Source: a virus
DNA length: 24,822 nucleotides
Virus record (IMG/VR): IMGVR_UViG_3300025585_000159
Location: 1-24,822 of that record
Direction: 5' to 3' (one strand)
The position numbers and the translations under genes were made by a program. This document shows positions 11,970 through 18,330 of this stretch, one piece after another. Each line of letters opens with the position of its first letter. Positions within the stretch are counted from its first letter, which is position 1. The notes under the pieces were generated by a model. The model saw only the letters and a program-made list of their open reading frames with translations, was not told the origin of the DNA and searched no databases.

Positions 11970-11990
11970 TTATCCACAGAGTTATCCACA
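11970..11990 (+). promoter_or_regulatory. Two tandem perfect DnaA boxes
   Basis: TTATCCACA at 11970-11978 and 11982-11990, three bases between them, between the divergent promoters. A candidate replication origin or DnaA-controlled switch. Confidence 0.7.
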
Positions 11991-12091
11991 GCCCCGAGGA
12001 GATGTCCGTTTTGCCCTATTTATGGTGTGGGGTACATCACATGCGACACGCCGTGGTAGGACTTGACTTTTGGGGAATAGTGTGCTATTAT
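11991..12091 (+). promoter_or_regulatory. Rightward divergent control cassette
   Basis: GCCCCGAGG (11991-11999), ATGTCCGTTTTGCCC (12002-12016), CRP/GlxR-like TGTGGGGTACATCACA (12026-12041), CGACACGCCGT (12044-12054), TTGACT (12063-12068), 17 bp, TATTAT (12086-12091). The operator is exactly 44 bp from the -10. It drives 12143-12886. Confidence 0.8.
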
Positions 12092-12142
12092 TCTACTATA
12101 AGAAAAATTAAATAAGAAAGTATCTAAGAAAGGATAACTAAA

Positions 12143-12289
12143 ATGAATACATTTAACAAACTTCACCCAATCTGTCCAACATGTGGACATGTATCCCCTG
12201 AAAGTCAGGATAGGATATGCCCTAAAGACAAGACCTACAAGGTCATGGAAATCCTCACATTTGATGAGAACATGTACCTTGTGAGGTAA
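12143..12289 (+). CDS. 48-residue zinc-finger-like protein
   Basis: Product MNTFNKLHPICPTCGHVSPE... has CPTC at residues 11-14 and C26, with several nearby His. AAAGGATAACTAAA precedes the ATG and a strong promoter lies 52 bp upstream. The stop overlaps the next operator. First gene of the rightward arm; possibly a small regulator, not proven. Confidence 0.65.
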   Translation: MNTFNKLHPICPTCGHVSPESQDRICPKDKTYKVMEILTFDENMYLVR

Positions 12290-12345
12290 CTCACACACGA
12301 CACGCCGTCAAGGTGCTTGACTTTTGGCAGGGTATCTGATAGGAT
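12280..12345 (+). promoter_or_regulatory. Second rightward control cassette
   Basis: The perfect CRP/GlxR site TGTGAGGTAACTCACA (12280-12295), CGACACGCCGT (12298-12308), TTGACT (12317-12322), 17 bp, TAGGAT (12340-12345). The 44-bp spacing and the 8-bp gap from box to -35 equal those of the 11991-12091 cassette, so this is a duplicated unit. Confidence 0.8.
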
Positions 12346-12398
12346 ACTCCTAGAAAATTAAATAAGATTATTACTACTAAAAAGAAAGGTGGTCTAAA

Positions 12399-12602
12399 AT
12401 GACTACACTAACAATTACAAATACTACCCTTTGCGATAAGGGACATACTCCTCACAAGGAGAGCATCTCAGTTGTTGCTCACAACTTTGATGATGCTGAT
12501 TACTACACTTTCTGTGAAGTGTGTGAAAATAACATTGAAATGTTTTCCTACTATGATGATGATTGTGGCGTTCGCTACTCTAAGTGGAGTGTTTCTAAAT
12601 GA
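12399..12602 (+). CDS. Small Cys/His protein
   Basis: A 67-residue acidic protein (MTTLTITNTTLCDKGH...) with C12, H16, H19 and CEVC near residue 39, possibly a zinc site, and an acidic SYYDDDCGVRY stretch. AAAGGTGGTCTAAA precedes the ATG. It overlaps the next gene as ATGA. Function unknown. Confidence 0.65.
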   Translation: MTTLTITNTTLCDKGHTPHKESISVVAHNFDDADYYTFCEVCENNIEMFSYYDDDCGVRYSKWSVSK

Positions 12603-12712
12603 ATAACCTACACATCTACATCTGTGACAGTTGCGATACATTAGCAACAATAACCCAAGAGGGTGCAACAATAACAATAAATAAATGTAAGTGTTCTAAG
12701 GAGAACAACTAA
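12599..12712 (+). CDS. 37-residue Cys-rich protein
   Basis: Product MNNLHIYICDSCDTLATITQ... has CDSC and CKC, a plausible four-Cys zinc ribbon with a beta-hairpin between. The ATGA start overlap and the next start one base past its stop place it firmly in the operon. Confidence 0.6.
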   Translation: MNNLHIYICDSCDTLATITQEGATITINKCKCSKENN

Positions 12713-12886
12713 ATGAAAGTAACATTAACCTCAATGAGTGGCAACACTCGCAACATACAATTACAATCTAAACAAGAAGTGTTAGATTTTATTGATTTAT
12801 TTAAATCAACTATGGATAAACACACAAGGGTAAAAATTACTTGTGATTTGGTTGGGATAGATGGGTACCTACAAGGTACAAAATAA
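12713..12886 (+). CDS. Hypothetical protein, paralogue of the leftward 10459 gene
   Basis: A 57-residue protein (MKVTLTSMSGNTRNIQ...) whose C-terminus KITCDLVGIDGYLQGTK matches the 10459-10641 product. AAGGAG lies about 11 bases before the ATG, inside the upstream gene. Last gene of the rightward early operon, followed by a terminator. Confidence 0.6.
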   Translation: MKVTLTSMSGNTRNIQLQSKQEVLDFIDLFKSTMDKHTRVKITCDLVGIDGYLQGTK

Positions 12887-12895
12887 ACCCCTAGG

Positions 12896-12934
12896 TAGTG
12901 GGTGACGAAATCACGTCCTCACTATCTTTTTTAT
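12896..12934 (+). terminator. Intrinsic terminator of the rightward early operon
   Basis: TAGTG (12896-12900) pairs with CACTA (12920-12924); an inner GTGA/TCAC stem lies between; TCTTTTTTAT follows. It lies 10 bp past the stop at 12886. Confidence 0.7.
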
Positions 12935-12982
12935 ATTTTTATTCTTAGATCATGCATCATTCATCTGCAAAAAATATTCAGA

Positions 12983-13011
12983 TTTACATGAAATAGATAG
13001 TGTGCTACAAT
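12983..13011 (+). promoter_or_regulatory. Leaderless promoter of the HNH gene
   Basis: TTTACA (12983-12988), 17 bp, TACAAT (13006-13011) with extended TGC, then six bases to ATG 13018. Confidence 0.65.
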
Positions 13012-13017
13012 AGTATT

Positions 13018-13443
13018 ATGGAAAATGAAATTTGGAAACCAGTAAAATCAATCACATTACGCAATGGCACTGTTTGGTATTTTGAGGGATATGAAGTATC
13101 CAATTACGGCAGGGTACGAACATATAAGCAAAAATATGGAAGAATGCCAGCATCCTCAAAGGGTACTATAAATAATAGGCCATTAAGATCAAGTCCAACA
13201 CTAATCAATGGTCGTTCTGATAAAAAAGGTTATATACAGTTTTATTTATCTGATATAAACAAAAAAAGACATAACGTTAGAGCACATGTATTAGTTATGC
13301 AAACCTTTAAAGGACTTCCAAACGAATATGAGGTGGTTTGTCACTATAATGATATTAAAACTGACAATCGACTTGATAATTTACGATATGACACTATGAA
13401 AGCAAACTCTGCTGACTCTAAAAGAAATAAGGCGTATAATTAA
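13018..13443 (+). CDS. NUMOD4-HNH homing-type endonuclease
   Basis: A 141-residue protein. The N-terminal EIWKPVKSI...YEVSNYGRVRTYK is a NUMOD4 DNA-contact motif. The C-terminal half, RAHVLVMQTFKGLPNEYEVV, then CHYNDIKTDNRLDNLRY and NSADSKRN, is an HNH_3 nuclease core with the catalytic/metal His (H, N, N) in place. Such genes are usually free-standing selfish endonucleases that nick or cut related phage DNA. ATG 13018 is preferred over the frame start at 13000 because of the leaderless promoter. It sits between two operons, as expected for a mobile intruder, and has no visible inverted ends. Confidence 0.85.
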   Translation: MENEIWKPVKSITLRNGTVWYFEGYEVSNYGRVRTYKQKYGRMPASSKGTINNRPLRSSPTLINGRSDKKGYIQFYLSDINKKRHNVRAHVLVMQTFKGLPNEYEVVCHYNDIKTDNRLDNLRYDTMKANSADSKRNKAYN

Positions 13444-13446
13444 GAT

Positions 13447-13551
13447 ATGTGCGAAGATAAAGATTGTCAATGTGAATCAAAACCCATAACACCAACAGAT
13501 GCTATGGGTAGAGAAATGTTTTGGCTAGACTTAGGTCGTCCTCAAGACTGA
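13447..13551 (+). CDS. 34-residue Cys-containing peptide (tentative)
   Basis: Product MCEDKDCQCESKPITPTDAM... begins three bases after the HNH stop and has three cysteines near its start. No good ribosome site is visible, so it would depend on coupling with the HNH gene. It overlaps the convergent gene by 10 bp. Only moderately supported. Confidence 0.35.
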   Translation: MCEDKDCQCESKPITPTDAMGREMFWLDLGRPQD

Positions 13552-13688
13552 TTTTCAGCAGCGATACGATCTCGCCAATACTTTTCAGTATACTTACGCA
13601 TATTGGCAATATCCTCATATTTTTCACGGGTATCTTCAGTAAGATCCTCTAGATCACAATTCATAAGATAAGACTTTAGATCATCCAT
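13542..13688 (-). CDS. 48-residue helical protein
   Basis: Product MDDLKSYLMNCDLEDLTEDT... is charged and helical, ending RDRIAAENQS. It starts inside the end of the upstream gene (8-bp overlap, ATGGATGA), as the neighbours do, so it is likely the last gene of the leftward island. Function unknown. Confidence 0.6.
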   Translation of the reverse strand: MDDLKSYLMNCDLEDLTEDTREKYEDIANMRKYTEKYWRDRIAAENQS

Positions 13689-13869
13689 TTATAACTCCAT
13701 TTTCCTTAAGTACGTCATATAGCATTCCATTGACGTATGTTAACTCTTGTTGAGCCTTTAGAATATATTCTTCAATTTGTTTGGAATCTATTCCTTGTTG
13801 TGCAGCCATTTGTCGATTAAAAGAATTAATCGTATCAGTCATTAACTGAACTGCTTCATCTTTATACAT
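13681..13869 (-). CDS. Conserved small coiled-coil protein
   Basis: A 62-residue protein (MYKDEAVQLMTDTINSF...). The EEYILKAQQELTYVNGMLYDVL stretch and overall form recall small conserved phage proteins of unknown function. ATG 13869 gives an 8-bp overlap like the neighbours; ATG 13881 is the alternative. Confidence 0.65.
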   Translation of the reverse strand: MYKDEAVQLMTDTINSFNRQMAAQQGIDSKQIEEYILKAQQELTYVNGMLYDVLKENGVING

Positions 13870-14089
13870 TGTTATTCCCATCTACTCCAAATGGCCAAGG
13901 ATAGTAACTATATCCCAATAGTTTTTCAGCCATGCCATTTGCACTTTTTGTAATATTAAATTCGTTCAATGCAATATCTGCCTCAGACATTCCACTATTA
14001 CGAAGTTCTTCTATTTTTGAATTTGTTATTTTTTCTACAGTTTCAAAATACTGCATTACTTTTTCTTTATGCTCTTCTGGAATTGCCAT
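13862..14089 (-). CDS. Small hypothetical protein
   Basis: A 75-residue protein (MAIPEEHKEKVMQYFET...), helical in its first two thirds, then SYYPWPFGVDGNNNV. ATG 14089 is chosen because the longer frame uses a TTG inside the preceding gene. Member of the five-gene leftward island. Confidence 0.65.
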   Translation of the reverse strand: MAIPEEHKEKVMQYFETVEKITNSKIEELRNSGMSEADIALNEFNITKSANGMAEKLLGYSYYPWPFGVDGNNNV

Positions 14090-14090
14090 T

Positions 14091-14288
14091 TCACCACTTC
14101 CCAACTGGACATTTTGCCTTAGATAATGTTGTTTTCATTTTCATAAAACATCCACATTTTCTACAAGTTTTTGGAACTGGACGAAAATGTTCACATGTTT
14201 TGCAAATCTCATATCTTTCAAGTGCGACGGTATCAAGAACTCGTTCTGATCCATTGATCAAATCCCAAGGCTTAGCATCATCCGTCAT
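14091..14288 (-). CDS. DUF6171-like four-cysteine protein
   Basis: A 65-residue protein. CKTCEHFRPVPKTCRKCGCF and CPVGKW at the end match the layout of a small phage/bacterial family (DUF6171, as far as I recall) thought to bind zinc. It overlaps the upstream stop as ATGA. Function unknown; the C-terminal KAKCPVGKW ending is the most conserved mark. Confidence 0.7.
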   Translation of the reverse strand: MTDDAKPWDLINGSERVLDTVALERYEICKTCEHFRPVPKTCRKCGCFMKMKTTLSKAKCPVGKW

Positions 14289-15049
14289 TTCCACTCAATC
14301 TCCTGATTATACGTTACAGAATACTCTCCTGTAAAGATTTCTGCATAACTTATTATATCAGACATATACCTTTTGACCGTATTTACTCCTACCTTATCCA
14401 CAAGGTATTTCTGACCTGTGACGAGTTGCTTATGTGGGATTTGTTCTGATAGAAATGCTTCATTGAGGGTTTGGATATACCGTTCTTTTCCATACCGCTT
14501 GTTTGTAAAAGACTGGTTTGGATATATTTCTCTTATCTTTTTATCTTCTTCTTGTATTGCATCTGTGTTCCAAATCACATAAGATACAGGATCACATTCC
14601 ATCCTAGACGACCATCTTCGCATATTATCTCCGTACTTCTCCATATTCTGTAAAGTAGAATCGGAGAAAGCCATGCGTATGCGGTCGGTAAGAGATGTTT
14701 GGACTTCTGTTGCGAACGCAACCAAATATGCGGTGGCGTAAGGAAACTTGGCGGAATAAGTATTAACGCTGTAATGTGTATTAGGGTTAAAAGACTTATT
14801 AGACATACCGTCTTCTTTTAAGCGCATGTGGTTTCCGATCGAAACAAAACCATTCATGTCGCAGTCAACGAAAAGACATTCTGTCGGATTTACATCTTCT
14901 GCCAAACAAAGGATGTTCTTGTCATATGTGCCGACAACCGTAGAACCGTTATAACGATTAATTAACTGCGCCGACATAAAACCATCCATATCTGGCGAAA
15001 TTATTAATTTGTCCGAATACGATAATGTCTTTAATATCTCTGTTTTCAT
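14285..15049 (-). CDS. Possible degenerate DHH-type phosphoesterase
   Basis: A 254-residue protein. The N-terminus, LIISPDMDGFMSAQLIN (D20-x-D22), looks like the DxDG-xxSA first motif of DHH/RecJ-like phosphoesterases, and CLFVDCDMNG (D62) like their second Asp motif. The expected DHH triad appears only as GNHM (residues 72-75), so activity may be lost or altered. Residues 90-250 show no known fold. The 15068-15096 promoter drives it; GGAG lies rather far (10-11 bases) from the ATG. It heads the island 15049-13542. The DHH assignment is inference from two short motifs. Confidence 0.55.
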   Translation of the reverse strand: MKTEILKTLSYSDKLIISPDMDGFMSAQLINRYNGSTVVGTYDKNILCLAEDVNPTECLFVDCDMNGFVSIGNHMRLKEDGMSNKSFNPNTHYSVNTYSAKFPYATAYLVAFATEVQTSLTDRIRMAFSDSTLQNMEKYGDNMRRWSSRMECDPVSYVIWNTDAIQEEDKKIREIYPNQSFTNKRYGKERYIQTLNEAFLSEQIPHKQLVTGQKYLVDKVGVNTVKRYMSDIISYAEIFTGEYSVTYNQEIEWK

Positions 15050-15066
15050 TTTTTAAAAACTCCGTT

Positions 15067-15096
15067 TATAATATGTGTATTATGTTTGCTACTCAA
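15067..15096. promoter_or_regulatory. Overlapping divergent promoters
   Basis: Minus strand: TTGAGT (15091-15096), 17 bp, TATTAT (15068-15073) for the 15049 gene. Plus strand: TATAAT (15067-15072), nine bases before ATG 15082. The two -10 elements overlap, so only one polymerase can bind at a time. Confidence 0.6.
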
Positions 15097-15360
15097 GGGA
15101 TCGCTCTAGTAATCGAAATCATAATTGGTGCATGTACTATTCTAGCAGGTATTGGTGCAGGAATCAAGTGGCTAACCAAACATTATTTTGATGAAATCCG
15201 AGCAGAATTAAAACCAAATAGTGGTAGCAGTTTAAAAGACCAAGTTACTAGATTAGAAACACGTATGAATGAAGCAGATCAAATGCGTAGAGACATGGAT
15301 AAAAAACTTGACAAAATGTATGTAATTTTACTAGACCATGTTGTTAAAACAAAAGAATAA
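15082..15360 (+). CDS. Membrane protein with coiled-coil tail (holin-like candidate)
   Basis: A 92-residue protein. One membrane segment (about residues 6-27, ALVIEIIIGACTILAGIGAG) is followed by a charged coiled coil (LKDQVTRLETRMNEADQMRR) to the end. This layout is common in small actinophage membrane proteins, some called holins, but no lysin lies next to it. ATG 15082 is preferred over 15025 because the earlier ATG lies in front of the -10. No Shine-Dalgarno; probably leaderless. Confidence 0.65.
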   Translation: MFATQGIALVIEIIIGACTILAGIGAGIKWLTKHYFDEIRAELKPNSGSSLKDQVTRLETRMNEADQMRRDMDKKLDKMYVILLDHVVKTKE

Positions 15361-15552
15361 TTTTTCCTATATATAATATATATAATATATATAATATATT
15401 AAATATATAATATATATCTTTTATATAATATATAATAAAAGTATACACCAACTTCCTTTACCTGACTGTTATTTCTTGACTTTTTCTTTGTGATATTGAT
15501 TACACTTTTAAGATAATGTCCTTTTTATCCTGATATGATATACTTTTTATAG
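15361..15552. other. AT-rich intergenic stretch with one operator-like site
   Basis: About 75 bases (15368-15441) are almost pure TATA/ATAAT repeat, which would melt easily or bend. TGTGATATTGATTACA (15489-15504) is a one-mismatch CRP/GlxR-like site, the rightmost of the set. No gene is visible. Confidence 0.55.
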
Positions 15553-15607
15553 GCTGATATTTAAGGGAGTTTCTTATACCCACCCCCTTAAGTATCAGTC
15601 TTTTATT
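15553..15607 (+). terminator. Strong intrinsic terminator before the tail module
   Basis: A 14-bp stem, CTGATATTTAAGGG (15554-15567) with CCCTTAAGTATCAG (15585-15598) and one T-G pair, 17-base loop, then TCTTTTATT. It separates the 15082 gene from the tail operon, whose promoter begins right after it. Confidence 0.8.
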
Positions 15608-15608
15608 A

Positions 15609-15617
15609 TGGTATAAT
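15609..15617 (+). promoter_or_regulatory. Late-type promoter TGGTATAAT
   Basis: Extended -10 TGG-TATAAT (hexamer 15612-15617), no clear -35, eight bases before ATG 15626. The first copy of a form repeated at 17378, 18304, 23109 and 23666. Confidence 0.65.
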
Positions 15618-15625
15618 CTAGTATT

Positions 15626-16009
15626 ATGGCTATCTGTGGACCTGAAGTTTTTGGTGCTGACCCCCTCAATATTAAGTGGACAGTTGTTCGTGGTGATACC
15701 GCCACACTTAAAGTCGAATTCTATGAAAATGATGAGGCAACCTATTATGACACAGATGGATGGGAATATGTTGCAAGCGTATATTCTCCAAAAGAAGATA
15801 TGATTGATGAACTAGAAACTCAGGCTGGTGATGGGTATGTAGAAATTATTGCATCTCCAGATATAACAAAGAATTGGGGAACTGGATACTCTACTGGATC
15901 TATCGCAGAGTTCTTATTTGATTTACAAGTTACATATGACGGAACTGTTTGGACCCCAGTAATCGGTACCGTTAATATTTTAGGTGATGTAACCTATGGA
16001 GGTTTATAA
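15626..16009 (+). CDS. Tail beta-sandwich protein (BppU-N-like), copy 1
   Basis: A 127-residue protein. [16 protein letters not shown] near the start and FDLQVTY...[10 protein letters not shown] at the end match the pattern seen in the products of 17402-17758 and 23681-24085, so these are three diverged copies. The RGDT start and DVQ...G-x-V-T end recall the N-terminal domain of BppU-type baseplate proteins in other phages. It is probably a structural part of the tail tip or fibre base. It opens the tail module and overlaps the next start as TAATG. Confidence 0.7.
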   Translation: MAICGPEVFGADPLNIKWTVVRGDTATLKVEFYENDEATYYDTDGWEYVASVYSPKEDMIDELETQAGDGYVEIIASPDITKNWGTGYSTGSIAEFLFDLQVTYDGTVWTPVIGTVNILGDVTYGGL

Positions 16010-16638
16010 TGGCTGTTATTAAAATTGTTCCAATGCCTGGAGCATCAACACCAGGATCACAAGGTCCAGCAGGCCCACAAGGGGCTACAGGTCCACAGGG
16101 GCCAGCAGGAATACAAGGAGAGCCTGGCCCACAAGGAGAACAGGGAATTCAAGGAGAGCCTGGACAGTCTGGACTTCTATCAGCATACAATGCTTCATTT
16201 TTTAGCACACAGTCACAAACTGGAACTGCAAATTCTGCACAAGCAATGACATTTAATAATACTGATTTTTCAAATGGTATTAGCATTGTAGATAATTCTA
16301 AGATTACAATTGCTCATGCTGGAAAATATAATATTCAATTTTCTGCACAAGTACACAACAACGGTGGTGCAAGTGCCACAGTAAATGTTTGGCTATCAAA
16401 AAATGGTACTGCATTAGAAAATTCAAATACAAGAGTATCAGTTGCATCTAATGATCCATACGCTGTTGCAGCATGGAACTTTTTTGTAGATGTATCAGCA
16501 AACGATTACTATCAACTTTTCTGGTCATCTAGTAGTGCAAATACTGGATTAGACTATCAGGCAGGGCAAACAATTAATTCTGTTTACCATCCTGCAATCC
16601 CTTCTATAATTTTAACAGTCAATCAGGTAGGGGTTTAG
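16009..16638 (+). CDS. Collagen-like tail fibre protein with C1q-like head
   Basis: A 209-residue protein. About 14 Gly-X-Y triplets (residues 16-57; GPA, GPQ, GEP, GIQ) should form a trimeric collagen-like shaft. The C-terminal 145 residues (FSTQSQTG..., [27 protein letters not shown]) look like the jelly-roll heads of C1q/TNF-like fibre proteins. Prolines often fill the Y position. GGAGG lies six bases before the ATG. Likely an outer fibre that touches the host surface. Confidence 0.8.
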   Translation: MAVIKIVPMPGASTPGSQGPAGPQGATGPQGPAGIQGEPGPQGEQGIQGEPGQSGLLSAYNASFFSTQSQTGTANSAQAMTFNNTDFSNGISIVDNSKITIAHAGKYNIQFSAQVHNNGGASATVNVWLSKNGTALENSNTRVSVASNDPYAVAAWNFFVDVSANDYYQLFWSSSSANTGLDYQAGQTINSVYHPAIPSIILTVNQVGV

Positions 16639-16649
16639 CGTAGAGAGTC

Positions 16650-17375
16650 ATGGCTGTTTCTAAAAACATGGACTTTCCAATAAATAAAAAGAGCGGTTAT
16701 GCATCTAAGGTTCAACAGATAGATCCAGAAATCACTCCTGGAAGTAATCTCATTCCTATTGTTGGTCCACAAGGTCCAATAGGACCGCAAGGTGAAAAGG
16801 GCGATAAGGGCGATAAGGGCGACAGAGGCGAAAAGGGTGAGCCAGGTATACAAGGACCCAAAGGAGAGCCTGGTACGTCCTTAGAATCGGTTCTACCGCC
16901 ATATTTACAGAAGCCTGGATGGGCTTTATACCAAAATTCAAACATTAGAGACTTCACTTTGGGAGCAACCAGAGGAGAAGACGGTTGGGTAACAATATTT
17001 GTAGATCCAAGCAAAAAAACAACATTAGAAGATTTTCTTCCAGAAGACAAGATCAGCCTGTATAGCGGAGAAACACATAGAATTAATTTAAAACACTTAA
17101 AACTGGGTACTCAGATAAGAGTCACGTATACTTTTGATGTAATAACACTAACAAATAATACAGAATTATGGTGTAGGTCATACTTTCCAGATACTGAAAA
17201 TGAAGTTACTACGTTTGTTTCATTATTGAAATATCAATACGAATACCCGATTTCTGAAACCCATACTTTTGCACTTACCAATGAAATCGATAAGGTTAGC
17301 GGTATCGTACCTCAGTTACGAGCAGACATGGATTGTATAGTTAGAGTCAAATCTATTACAATATCAGTCTGCTAA
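16650..17375 (+). CDS. Collagen-like fibre protein 2
   Basis: A 241-residue protein with a 38-residue N-terminal anchor, then about 12 Gly-X-Y triplets (residues 39-75) rich in GEK, GDK, GDR and GEP, and a 165-residue beta-rich head without known homologue. The charged triplets (K/D/E) contrast with the Pro/Gln-rich shaft of the preceding protein, suggesting the two do not mix in one trimer. AGAGAG lies before the ATG, 11 bp past the previous stop. Confidence 0.75.
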   Translation: MAVSKNMDFPINKKSGYASKVQQIDPEITPGSNLIPIVGPQGPIGPQGEKGDKGDKGDRGEKGEPGIQGPKGEPGTSLESVLPPYLQKPGWALYQNSNIRDFTLGATRGEDGWVTIFVDPSKKTTLEDFLPEDKISLYSGETHRINLKHLKLGTQIRVTYTFDVITLTNNTELWCRSYFPDTENEVTTFVSLLKYQYEYPISETHTFALTNEIDKVSGIVPQLRADMDCIVRVKSITISVC

Positions 17376-17377
17376 CA

Positions 17378-17386
17378 TGGTATAAT
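17378..17386 (+). promoter_or_regulatory. Late-type promoter TGGTATAAT
   Basis: TGG-TATAAT (hexamer 17381-17386), just past the previous stop. Here a normal leader follows with AGGAGGAACT before ATG 17402. Confidence 0.6.
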
Positions 17387-17401
17387 AAATCAGGAGGAAC
17401 T

Positions 17402-17758
17402 ATGGCATTTCCAGCAACGTACAACATTAACTACTACAAGGGTGACACCTATTCATTTGAGATTTCACCAAAAGATGCTGCTGGCGCAGTTTTTCCTTTA
17501 ACTGGATATACACCAAGCATGATGATTGCTTCTGCCAGAGATCATGCACCAGATTTCTCTATTACAGCAACAGCAGATTTTAATGATCCTACACAGAGAA
17601 CTACTATTATTTGCACTATTACACCAACAATAGGAAGACAATTAACAGCAGGAACACAATATGTTTACGATGTTCAAATTGCAAAAACAGATGATTCTGA
17701 AGTATATACACTGCTTACTGGCACCATTTCTGTAACTGCAGATGTAACGGGAGCATAA
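17402..17758 (+). CDS. Tail beta-sandwich protein (BppU-N-like), copy 2
   Basis: A 118-residue protein. NINYYKGDTYSFEI at the start, IGRQLTAGTQYVYDVQIAK in the middle and GTISVTADVT at the end match copies 1 and 3. Strong AGGAGG site. Probably a fibre-base or baseplate-attached module; the C-terminus is too short to hold a receptor domain, so it may serve as an adaptor. Confidence 0.7.
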   Translation: MAFPATYNINYYKGDTYSFEISPKDAAGAVFPLTGYTPSMMIASARDHAPDFSITATADFNDPTQRTTIICTITPTIGRQLTAGTQYVYDVQIAKTDDSEVYTLLTGTISVTADVTGA

Positions 17759-17759
17759 A

Positions 17760-18311
17760 GTGGCAATTGAAACTACAATATCCGTAGATACTGTCGAGGT
17801 CATAGGTGGACCAGCAACAATTAATTTAGATTTAGAAGTTGGTACTGCAGGAGAAAGAGGCGGAAAGTTTTTTGCTGGTTATGGAAATCCTAATGACAAT
17901 CCTCCAGTAGGTGCTTTAGCAAAAGATCTTTATATAAATGCTCAGTCAACATCAGATGAATATTCTTTTTTATATCAGTATGTAAATAGTAATTGGGTTC
18001 AACTTTTAAAATTACAGCCAACTATTTTAGCAAAAATTGATGATGCAACTTTTGATAACGGACTAGCAAATATTATGATTGCAGCAAATCAAATTCCAAC
18101 CTCTCTTTCTTTGACTGCATCAAACTTTAATATACAGTGTAATGTTATTAATTCAAATCCTACAGTTGCGTCTATTTCTTCAATAGTTTATGCACTAGAA
18201 AACGGTATTCTTAAATTAACATTTGATGTGAATGCAGTAGAGTTTATAGATGGAGAGTGGTCAAAGATAGGCACCAATAAGGCTGTCCATATCCTGATTA
18301 CTGTGGTATAA
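17760..18311 (+). CDS. Tail fibre protein with residual collagen-like motif
   Basis: A 183-residue protein with a GTG start one base past the upstream stop (GGGAG eight bases before). GTAGERGGKFFAGYGNP followed by GALAKDLYINAQ is a common junction in phage fibre proteins, a collagen-like turn leading to a beta strand pair. The rest is beta-rich. Its stop codon lies inside the next TGGTATAAT promoter. Confidence 0.7.
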   Translation: MAIETTISVDTVEVIGGPATINLDLEVGTAGERGGKFFAGYGNPNDNPPVGALAKDLYINAQSTSDEYSFLYQYVNSNWVQLLKLQPTILAKIDDATFDNGLANIMIAANQIPTSLSLTASNFNIQCNVINSNPTVASISSIVYALENGILKLTFDVNAVEFIDGEWSKIGTNKAVHILITVV

Positions 18312-18312
18312 T
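18304..18312 (+). promoter_or_regulatory. Late-type promoter TGGTATAAT
   Basis: TGG-TATAAT (hexamer 18307-18312), overlapping the stop codon of the previous gene, 18 bases before ATG 18331. Confidence 0.55.
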
Positions 18313-18330
18313 TTAGGATGGTGATGAAAA

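Noticed and set aside
11930-12298. Open frames on both strands across the divergent control region
   Set aside because: They run through operators, DnaA boxes and the -35/-10 elements, have no ribosome site, and the minus-strand one is antisense to the 12143 gene.
13018-13443. HNH gene as part of an insertion sequence or intron
   Set aside because: No transposase, terminal inverted repeats or split flanking gene; a free-standing homing endonuclease is the simpler reading.
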